Below the pieces are notes generated by a model. That model did not search any database and was not told the DNA's origin. It saw only the letters and a program-made list of their open reading frames with translations. From Gammaproteobacteria bacterium (GTDB lineage Bacteria > Pseudomonadota > Gammaproteobacteria > GRL18): a stretch of 5,650 nt of DNA. Each line of letters opens with the position of its first letter. Positions within the stretch are counted from its first letter, which is position 1. Both the position numbers and the translations under genes were made by a program. The stretch lies in assembly GCA_030632625.1 (NCBI GenBank), contig DAOVUK010000249.1, forward strand, positions 1 to 5,650, written 5' to 3'. Shown here piece after piece: positions 1 through 4,463 of the stretch.

Positions 1-22
1 CTTAACGCTTAATACTATCTTT

Positions 23-337
23 TTATTCTGTGGGTGCCTGGTAAGTAGGATCATTAGGATTCTTAAAAATAAATTGATTATCTTCACCTTCAATCTCAAC
101 AAAATCAACTTCCATACCATTGGTAATATCCAGTAAATCGTTGTGTACGATAATTTTAATACCCTGGATATCATACAGAATGTCATTATCATTCTGCTTG
201 TCAAAACCCATTAAATATTGAAAGCCTTTATGACTGGCATGCTGAGTGACAGCAATTCTTAAAGGATCAGCTTCGCCGCCACTTGCTTTTATCTGTGCTG
301 TAATTTGTTTGGCGGCATCTTCTGTCAGTTTTATCAT
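23..337 (-). CDS. dsrR: DsrR, IscA/HesB-like A-type protein lacking all cysteines
   Basis: This cytoplasmic protein has the A-type Fe-S carrier fold. It opens with the family-typical IKLTEDAAKQI helix, has a GFQYLMGFD strand (residues 42-50 of the longer form) and ends with an IFKNPNDP segment where IscA has NPN followed by Cys-Gly-Cys. It contains no cysteine at all; the first IscA cysteine position is a His (HKGF). The Allochromatium vinosum DsrR is known as an IscA-like protein that does not bind iron or Fe-S and affects sulfur oxidation, probably through expression of dsr genes, and the same role is inferred here. The reading frame also has a GTG start at 349 (108 residues). I prefer the ATG at 337 (104 residues) because a GTGAG ribosome-binding site sits 7 bases before it and the N-terminus then matches IscA. 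It lies about 50 bases after dsrN and is probably co-transcribed with it. Confidence 0.88.
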   Translation of the reverse strand: MIKLTEDAAKQITAQIKASGGEADPLRIAVTQHASHKGFQYLMGFDKQNDNDILYDIQGIKIIVHNDLLDITNGMEVDFVEIEGEDNQFIFKNPNDPTYQAPTE

Positions 338-386
338 ATTTTGTCTCACTTCTATCGATTAATTAGGTGTCTTAGTTTGATATGGA

Positions 387-1841
387 TTAAATTGTACTGT
401 TTTTACTGTGGTGAATAAATTGAATAAATCGTTTTGCCCAGTGATTCTGATTAGTATCCTGTAAATGAGCATAACAGGCTAACAGGTTTTTATAGACAAT
501 ACCGTCATGCCGGCCGTCAATGCCACTGCCTCTATGAATTTTATAGGCATAATTAAGTGGTTCAGTGATATTAATCAGGTGTGAATAATGAAATTCATGG
601 GCTGAAATTGTGCCATCCGTATTATCAGTATTGCTATTGCCGGGGATGTTATTATGGGCCGCAGCTGGCCAGGGCATTAGTGATGTTTCGCTGAAACGGA
701 TCAGGCCGCGCCCCTGAGGAGTTTCTTCCATTTTCGCATCAGCAGGAATAACACCAGCCATCTCTATTTGCTGCTGTTCCCCATGCGCTTGATTTGTAAT
801 GATGCTGCGACATAAATACATCAGACCACCGCACTCTGCATAGGCAGGCAGTCCATTGTCTATTGCCTTGCGGACAGATTCACGAAAAGATTGATTGGCA
901 TGCAATTCATTGAGCCGTTCTTCAGGAAAGCCACCGCCGATAAATAAGCCGTCAATGTTTTCCGGCAACTGCTTATCAGTGAGTGAATTGACTTGAATTA
1001 ATTTTGCCCCGGCTGCTTCCAGGGCCTCAAGATCACCAGGATAGTAGAAGCCAAAAGCACTGTCATTAATATAAGCCAGACGTATCTGAGGTGTGACTGC
1101 CTGGGTGTCTGCTATTGATTTAATTGAACTTTTCAGGTGTTTTGGTGAATGCAGATGACTAATCTCAATGATTTTATCTAAATCAACCTGGGATGAAATT
1201 ATTGCACCAATGTCAGTGATCTTTTGTTGTGCTTCACCATCTTCATTGCTGGGCATTAATCCCAGATGGCGTTCAACAATCTCCAGACGTTTATCTTTAT
1301 GTACTGCACCGAGCACAGAGACATCGGTATAGTGTTCAATGACAGCGCGTAATTTACTTTCATGCCGGGAACCGCCCAGTTGATTTAAAATGACCCCGGC
1401 AATATTAATGCCAGGATCAAAAGCCTGATAACCAAGGAGCAGTGGTGCGATGCCGCGAGTCATCCCACGGGTATCCAGAACCAGGATAACAGGTGCATCG
1501 ACTAATTTGGCTATGGCGGCATTGCTATTACTGCCATCCAGATCAAGACCGTCATAAAGTCCTTTATTACCTTCAATCAGGCTGATATCACAGGTGCTCA
1601 GTTTACGTGAGACCAATTGCAGAATTTCATCGTGTGACATGGTATTGAAATCAAGAGTATAACAGGGAGTACCTGATGCACTGCCATGCCAGAGAGGATC
1701 GATATAGTCAGGGCCCTTTTTAAATGGCTGAACGCTTAAACCTTTATTTTTAAGAGCCGACAGCAAGCCGATGGTAACCGTTGTTTTACCTGATGATTTA
1801 TGGGCGGCAGAAATAAATAATGGGTTAGCTGAAATAGGCAT
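387..1841 (-). CDS. dsrN: DsrN, CobB/CbiA-like glutamine-dependent siroheme amidase
   Basis: This 484-residue protein is a homologue of cobyrinic acid a,c-diamide synthase, at the usual family length. The N-terminal P-loop NTPase domain has a Walker A-type KSSGKTT (residues 15-21), the CobB signature GPDYIDP (43-49) and the EGNKGLYDG loop (90-98). The C-terminal class I glutamine amidotransferase domain has GGGFPEE (302-308), the nucleophile Cys337 in AECGG, an AHEFHYS motif (414-420) and a terminal CYAHLQ motif (456-461) expected to supply catalytic or structural histidines. In sulfur oxidisers DsrN converts a siroheme acetate side chain to the amide, using ATP and glutamine, which gives the siro(heme)amide of DsrAB. 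Location next to dsrR and close to dsrA supports DsrN over a cobalamin CobB; no other cobalamin gene is present. No Shine-Dalgarno sequence precedes the ATG, but the P-loop begins only a dozen residues in, so the start is well constrained. Confidence 0.92.
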   Translation of the reverse strand: MPISANPLFISAAHKSSGKTTVTIGLLSALKNKGLSVQPFKKGPDYIDPLWHGSASGTPCYTLDFNTMSHDEILQLVSRKLSTCDISLIEGNKGLYDGLDLDGSNSNAAIAKLVDAPVILVLDTRGMTRGIAPLLLGYQAFDPGINIAGVILNQLGGSRHESKLRAVIEHYTDVSVLGAVHKDKRLEIVERHLGLMPSNEDGEAQQKITDIGAIISSQVDLDKIIEISHLHSPKHLKSSIKSIADTQAVTPQIRLAYINDSAFGFYYPGDLEALEAAGAKLIQVNSLTDKQLPENIDGLFIGGGFPEERLNELHANQSFRESVRKAIDNGLPAYAECGGLMYLCRSIITNQAHGEQQQIEMAGVIPADAKMEETPQGRGLIRFSETSLMPWPAAAHNNIPGNSNTDNTDGTISAHEFHYSHLINITEPLNYAYKIHRGSGIDGRHDGIVYKNLLACYAHLQDTNQNHWAKRFIQFIHHSKNSTI

Positions 1842-1848
1842 ATACTAG

Positions 1849-1877
1849 TAAATAGGGCTAAAAAGAAAGTTTTTCAA
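1849..1877 (-). promoter_or_regulatory. Possible promoter for dsrN-dsrR, predicting a nearly leaderless mRNA
   Basis: On the minus strand a TTGAAA -35-like box (1872-1877) is followed after 17 bases by a weak TATTTA -10-like box (1849-1854). The predicted transcription start is about 1842, next to the dsrN ATG at 1841. That would fit the absence of a ribosome-binding site before dsrN. A promoter is needed here because a strong terminator lies just upstream of dsrN. The -10 box matches the consensus at only three of six bases, so this is a tentative call. Confidence 0.33.
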
Positions 1878-1930
1878 GGAGTTGGCAAGGCTGATTATCG
1901 TTCTACTGAATACTTACAAAAAGTTATGCA

Positions 1931-1960
1931 AAAAAAAGGGCCGCATAAGAGCGGCCCTTT
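1931..1960 (-). terminator. Rho-independent terminator after the 69-residue gene
   Basis: A perfect 10-bp inverted repeat (AAAGGGCCGC at 1935-1944 and GCGGCCCTTT at 1951-1960) encloses a 6-base loop. Read on the minus strand, the stem runs straight into eight U residues (the A run at 1930-1937). It begins 18 bases after the stop codon of the 69-residue gene and ends about 90 bases before dsrN. The U tract is on one side only, so it terminates minus-strand transcription and separates dsrN-dsrR from the genes upstream. Confidence 0.93.
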
Positions 1961-1978
1961 GATAGAAAAACTAGAAGT

Positions 1979-2188
1979 TTAACGTTTCCACGAAGAATCT
2001 TTTTCTTCATGAGCCATATCCAGAACCTGAATGGCTTTATCCATGAAGTCAGTTTTATAAGTTTCTAACTCATGACCGGCACCTGGATTGTAATAGTCAT
2101 CCGGGTGCATACCATGTTCATGTTCAAATTTAATGAATTTGGTCTGCATATCAATTAATTCTTTAATTAGTTCTGCTTTAGTGCTCAT
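1979..2188 (-). CDS. Small acidic protein of unknown function (69 residues)
   Basis: I do not recognise this family. The protein is soluble, with no signal peptide, membrane segment or cysteine. An N-terminal amphipathic helix is likely (residues 3-24), followed by a His/Asp-rich turn EHEHGMHPDDYYNPGAGHE (22-40) and a second helix (about 42-63) ending in a charged tail. The ATG is well supported by a GGAG site 7 bases upstream, and a strong terminator follows the stop codon, which argues that it is a real gene. It sits 136 bases downstream of the DsrC-like gene in the same orientation. Its place inside a dsr cluster suggests an accessory role in sulfur oxidation, but nothing in the sequence shows a reaction. 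The His/Glu/Asp cluster could bind a metal; that is inference. Confidence 0.82.
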   Translation of the reverse strand: MSTKAELIKELIDMQTKFIKFEHEHGMHPDDYYNPGAGHELETYKTDFMDKAIQVLDMAHEEKDSSWKR

Positions 2189-2324
2189 TTCATGTCTCCA
2201 GGTACTGAGTTTTAGACTGAGTTTTGATCAGTTATAAGCTAAAATTTTGAGATAATATATCTGAGAAAAATCTAATATACTATATCTATAATGGGTAGTG
2301 TAAAGCCGCTTTTAAATACGGGAG

Positions 2325-2663
2325 TTAATAACCGCCTTTACGTTTGCTTTCTGGTAAACCTGAGATACGGCCACCTTGCTTACTGGGATCTTGTGGAAAT
2401 AAATTATATAAATCCTTAGAACCGATTTTCTCACCCCAGGTTGTGCCCATTTCTTTAATTAAAGCACGGGTATTAGGATTTTTACCGCCATTATTGATGA
2501 ATTGATCACGCAGGAAGTTAATCAGATCCCAATGTTTATCGGTTAATTCAATATCTTCTTCAGCAGCCATCTGTTTAGCCAGACCTTCACTCCAGTCAGC
2601 GATATCAACAAGATACCCATTAGCGGTTAGTTCTACATCTTTACCTTCAAAAGTAATAGCCAT
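2325..2663 (-). CDS. DsrC/TusE-family protein lacking both conserved cysteines (RspA-type)
   Basis: This 112-residue protein has the length and landmarks of DsrC: an N-terminal strand with a NGYLVDIADW motif (15-24), LTDKHWDLINFLRD (40-53), a helix NTRALIKEMG (64-73) and the C-terminal arm with KDLYNLFP (83-90) and ISGLP (100-104). In true DsrC the arm carries CysB (in KQACR) and the penultimate CysA (in GCV). Here these positions are Gly98 (KQGGR) and Gly111 (GGY), and the tail has two extra basic residues. The protein has no cysteine anywhere. It therefore cannot carry sulfur or form the DsrC trisulfide. Cysteine-less homologues have been called RspA and proposed to be regulatory; that role is inferred here. 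A genuine dsrC is expected elsewhere, probably downstream of dsrAB. A GGAG site 8 bases before the ATG supports the start. Confidence 0.9.
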   Translation of the reverse strand: MAITFEGKDVELTANGYLVDIADWSEGLAKQMAAEEDIELTDKHWDLINFLRDQFINNGGKNPNTRALIKEMGTTWGEKIGSKDLYNLFPQDPSKQGGRISGLPESKRKGGY

Positions 2664-2793
2664 TAAATCTGCTCCATAAAAACTTTTATAAAAATATCAA
2701 CAAGAAGTCTATATCATTAAAATTTGTAAATTACTCTTTTAAAATATATGTAATTTAGGTGAGTTGATGATATATCAGTTACAGATAAAATGC

Positions 2794-2809
2794 ATCTCTC
2801 AAAAGAGAT
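2794..2809 (-). terminator. Weak hairpin after the Cas6-like gene
   Basis: A 6-bp inverted repeat (ATCTCT at 2794-2799, AGAGAT at 2804-2809) with a 4-base loop lies about 33 bases after the stop codon of the Cas6-like gene. On the minus strand it is followed by GCATTTTATC. The stem is short and AT-rich and the U run is brief, so it may be only a partial terminator or a transcript-end hairpin. Confidence 0.3.
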
Positions 2810-2841
2810 AGGATCTGAACTGTGTTACCTGTGCTGGAAAA

Positions 2842-3528
2842 CTAGTCATTCGCATTGACTGCTGTAATGCCTTTTTGTGGAATAAAAACACCGCAGCCAT
2901 AGCTATAGTAATGACCTACACCATTTTCCTGTAAATAAATTGATTCCTCAGGGGAAATATCGGCAATCATCAAACTGCGGGTTTTAATAAGACCGGCAGG
3001 TGTTTGCAGCTGGTGTGATTTGCCGCATAACATTTTTCTGACATTAATTCCCATTTTTTTAACTTGTTTATGAATATCTTGCAAAAACGCTTCTTCATTG
3101 TCATCGGTTCCGGGAATATGAACATGGCGGGCAACGATGGTGGTCATGGTACTGAGTAAATGCTGTTCAGCCTGACCAAAGGTTAAGTCATTGTCGTCAA
3201 TTGATATGGTTTTGCCTGTTAAGGATTGCACTGCTTCCAGGCGGGTACTGGGAATGCGGATCTTAAGACGTGTTCTGCGGGATAATTGCACAAGTTCATC
3301 TGCTAAATCATCACTGCGAGTCCAGCCATTGCCGGATTGAGGAATATAAATATGATGAATGGCTGATTGAGGATCATCCTTAAACCAGGGTAATAATTCA
3401 CTTAAAGCCTCAGTTAAAGCCCAGGCATGATCCAGTTTAATTTGTTTGCAGGACACTTTGAAGGAAAGATCGATGACATTTTCCGGTGCTGCATACTCAT
3501 TCGGTTTTTCCTCTTCATTCCAGAACAT
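2842..3528 (-). CDS. cas6: Cas6-like (type I-MYXAN Cas6/Cmx6 family) RNA endonuclease homologue
   Basis: This 228-residue protein matches my recollection of the Cmx6 form of Cas6, the endonuclease that cuts CRISPR precursor RNA. The N-terminal ferredoxin-like half starts with a strand VIDLSFKVSCKQI (18-30), then DHAWALTEALSELLPW (33-48); His34 is the likely general base by analogy with Cas6 and family members with a DHGYAL motif. Next come RLKIRIPS (87-94) and LTGKTISI (103-110). The second half begins with ARHVHIPG (133-140) and ends with the glycine-rich loop GVGHYYSYGCGVFIP (203-217), the hallmark RNA-binding element. No CRISPR array or other cas gene is visible. It lies 27 bases after the 63-residue gene, probably in one operon. 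A GAGAG site 7 bases before the ATG is moderate. The family call is by pattern recognition; whether it is still a nuclease is unknown, and it may have been adopted for another RNA task. Confidence 0.72.
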   Translation of the reverse strand: MFWNEEEKPNEYAAPENVIDLSFKVSCKQIKLDHAWALTEALSELLPWFKDDPQSAIHHIYIPQSGNGWTRSDDLADELVQLSRRTRLKIRIPSTRLEAVQSLTGKTISIDDNDLTFGQAEQHLLSTMTTIVARHVHIPGTDDNEEAFLQDIHKQVKKMGINVRKMLCGKSHQLQTPAGLIKTRSLMIADISPEESIYLQENGVGHYYSYGCGVFIPQKGITAVNAND

Positions 3529-3555
3529 ATTACTTCTCTCTATTCAATATCTTAT

Positions 3556-3747
3556 TTACTTCGGGGCACTGGTAAATTTAGCTTCTAAATCAGTTTCCCA
3601 TTCATCCGGCGTATCAGGATAGGGCGGTTTGATATCAATATCAAAAAACATTTCACCTTCTTTAGCCTTTGTCTGGATAAGCTGCAGCAGAGCAGCATAG
3701 GATTCTAATTGATGATTCTGGATTAAAACTTCACTTAATATTAACAT
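3556..3747 (-). CDS. Small acidic protein of unknown function (63 residues), upstream partner of the Cas6-like gene
   Basis: I do not recognise this protein. It has a predicted helical N-terminal half (about residues 2-31, MLILSEVLIQ then LESYAALLQLIQTKAKEG), then a strand-like MFFDIDIKPPYPDTPDEWE (33-51) and a short charged tail. It has no cysteine, no signal peptide and no convincing membrane segment. The stop codon lies 27 bases before the Cas6-like start, so the two are probably co-transcribed and may work together. The ribosome-binding site is weak (TTGAG about 9 bases before the ATG). Two features favour a real gene: the tight spacing and the codon use, which resembles its neighbours. 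It is the first gene of the leftward set, facing the shared regulatory region. Confidence 0.7.
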   Translation of the reverse strand: MLILSEVLIQNHQLESYAALLQLIQTKAKEGEMFFDIDIKPPYPDTPDEWETDLEAKFTSAPK

Positions 3748-3849
3748 ACAAAATTACTCAACTTTTTAAATTTATAATCAGGAAATAAGAGTAAACAGGG
3801 GCAAATTCAAGTCCTTTAAAATACATATTTTAATATTAGAAGAAATTAA

Positions 3850-3863
3850 TTGATATATATCAA
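3850..3863. promoter_or_regulatory. Perfect FNR/ANR-type operator
   Basis: TTGATATATATCAA matches the FNR consensus TTGAT-N4-ATCAA at all ten defined bases, and the palindrome extends to 16 bp (3849-3864). Its centre (3856.5) is 40.5-41.5 bp upstream of the start predicted from the TATAAT box at 3885-3890, the classic position for class II activation by FNR. The site could also act leftward: weak -10-like hexamers TATGTA (3822-3827) and TATTTT (3818-3823) lie at suitable distances on the minus strand. Other Crp/Fnr-family regulators (ANR, DNR) bind the same motif. The chance of an accidental match is raised by the AT-rich context. Confidence 0.7.
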
Positions 3864-3884
3864 TATAGGAAGAAACCACTGGTG

Positions 3885-3890
3885 TATAAT
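3885..3890 (+). promoter_or_regulatory. -10 box of a rightward, probably FNR-dependent promoter
   Basis: TATAAT is a perfect sigma-70 -10 hexamer, predicting transcription from about 3897-3898 toward dsrA. No -35 box is recognisable at the right distance; the FNR-type palindrome occupies that place, as expected for an activator-dependent class II promoter. Transcription from here to dsrA would give an untranslated leader of about 566 bases that includes the hairpin cluster and the direct repeats. Confidence 0.6.
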
Positions 3891-4076
3891 TCAGCGTAGA
3901 TGATTGCAATAAATTGTAATTGCTTAATATTATTTAAGAAGCATCGTTAAGAAACTTTAAATTGAGAAAAACAACAAAAATAATGACTGGAAAGAGGTCT
4001 CAGTAAAGCTGATTTTTATTGTAGAGTTTTGTTTTAAGTTGCTGATATTATTGTAAAGTTTAATGAGTTAATTTTA

Positions 4077-4148
4077 GTGTTGAAAAAGATATATCCCCAA
4101 GGGGATAGTGGTGTCGGAGATATGCCTCCCAAAGGAAGGGTTCAATAG
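4077..4148 (+). other. GC-rich hairpin cluster with a possible 23-codon micro-ORF
   Basis: This stretch stands out from its AT-rich surroundings. It contains TATCCCC (4092-4098) and GGGGATA (4101-4107), a 7-bp inverted repeat. There follow GGAG (4116-4119) with CTCC (4126-4129) around a 6-base loop, and an alternative pairing of CCTCC (4125-4129) with GGAAGG (4134-4139). The last two pairings are mutually exclusive, as in a switch. The same bases can be read from GTG 4077 to TAG 4146 as a 23-residue peptide including KKIYPQGDSGVGDMPPKGR; the frame stays open back to 4038. No good ribosome-binding site precedes it. It may be a structured leader element, a leader peptide, a remnant of an older gene, or chance. 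Confidence 0.35.
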
Positions 4149-4272
4149 TTTATTATTAAGTCCTAAAATTCATCTCATTGTTTTTGTGTGTCTTGTGAAA
4201 AACAACTTTATCATGTATCTTTGCAAGGCTAAAGATTATTGGTTTTGAGCCGGATTTATAAATTTCAATTAA

Positions 4273-4369
4273 GAGTTAATGACTTTTGTTAAGAGTTAAT
4301 GACTTTATGTTATTAGAGTTAATGACTTTTGTTAAGGGTTAATGACTTTGTGTTAAGAGTTAATGACTT
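4273..4369 (+). repeat. Five direct repeats of GAGTTAATGACTT upstream of dsrA
   Basis: The 13-bp core GAGTTAATGACTT occurs at 4273-4285, 4293-4305, 4316-4328, 4336-4348 (first A changed to G) and 4357-4369. The start-to-start spacing is 20, 23, 20 and 21 bp, about two helical turns, so four of the five lie roughly on one face of the DNA. The flanks (TTAA before, T-rich after) are partly conserved, giving a tandem-repeat look. The core has an imperfect dyad (AGT...ACT). Each copy contains stop codons and the period is not a multiple of three, so it is not coding. A partial copy (GAGTTAAT) lies at 4065-4072. The array ends 94 bp before the dsrA start, fitting an operator array for a dsr regulator; a minisatellite is the alternative. 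Confidence 0.85.
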
Positions 4370-4422
4370 CTGATTGAAGTTCGAAACGGCCTTAAAGCCA
4401 AAGTTTAAAAATTACTAAGCGA

Positions 4423-4428
4423 TATTAT
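4423..4428 (+). promoter_or_regulatory. Possible dsrA-proximal -10 box
   Basis: TATTAT matches the sigma-70 -10 consensus at five of six bases and predicts a start near 4435, giving a 29-base leader for dsrA. No acceptable -35 box lies 16-18 bases upstream (AAAGTT at 17). This fits activator-dependent initiation. On this reading the direct repeats would be centred near -72, -93, -113, -136 and -156, positions typical of upstream-bound activators. The hexamer is common in AT-rich DNA, so confidence is limited. Confidence 0.35.
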
Positions 4429-4452
4429 GTTAGTAGCACCAAATTTATCTAA

Positions 4453-4457
4453 GGGAG
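4453..4457 (+). promoter_or_regulatory. Ribosome-binding site that fixes the GTG start of dsrA
   Basis: GGGAG is a strong Shine-Dalgarno match and lies 6 bases before GTG 4464. The next in-frame ATG, at 4494, is 36 bases from this site and has no ribosome-binding site of its own, so the GTG is the likely start. Confidence 0.8.
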
Positions 4458-4463
4458 AAAACC

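Larger units (their letters stand above)
3748..4463. other. Divergent AT-rich intergenic region between the 63-residue gene and dsrA
   Basis: About 716 bp without a convincing protein-coding gene. From left to right it holds a leftward promoter zone with only weak boxes, an FNR-type palindrome with a rightward TATAAT box, a tract of short AT-rich inverted repeats (for example CTTAA and TTAAG around 3922-3937), a GC-rich hairpin cluster with a possible micro-ORF (4077-4148), five direct repeats (4273-4369) and the dsrA-proximal promoter and ribosome-binding site. Such length and density of elements suggest elaborate control of the dsr operon. A small RNA transcribed rightward from the 3885 promoter is another possibility. 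Confidence 0.75.

Noticed and set aside
1..22. CTTAA direct repeats just after dsrR, considered as a terminator.
   Set aside because: No stable stem with a U tract is visible, and the window ends here.
2300..2341. GTAAAG and CTTTAC inverted repeat around the stop codon of the DsrC-like gene.
   Set aside because: Pairing breaks after six bases, the loop is long, and no U run follows on the minus strand, so it is not a convincing terminator.
2768..2777. TGATATATCA palindrome near the end of the Cas6-like gene, resembling an FNR half-site pair.
   Set aside because: The half-sites are separated by two bases rather than four, so it does not match the FNR consensus; no promoter with good boxes is nearby.
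3900..3950. Short frame from ATG 3900 (16 codons) just after the predicted FNR-dependent start.
   Set aside because: No ribosome-binding site and an unconvincing peptide; likely chance in AT-rich DNA.
4273..4369. CRISPR array, considered because repeats lie near a Cas6-like gene.
   Set aside because: The repeat core is 13 bp and the spacers are only 7-10 bp and similar to each other, unlike CRISPR repeats with about 30-bp unique spacers.
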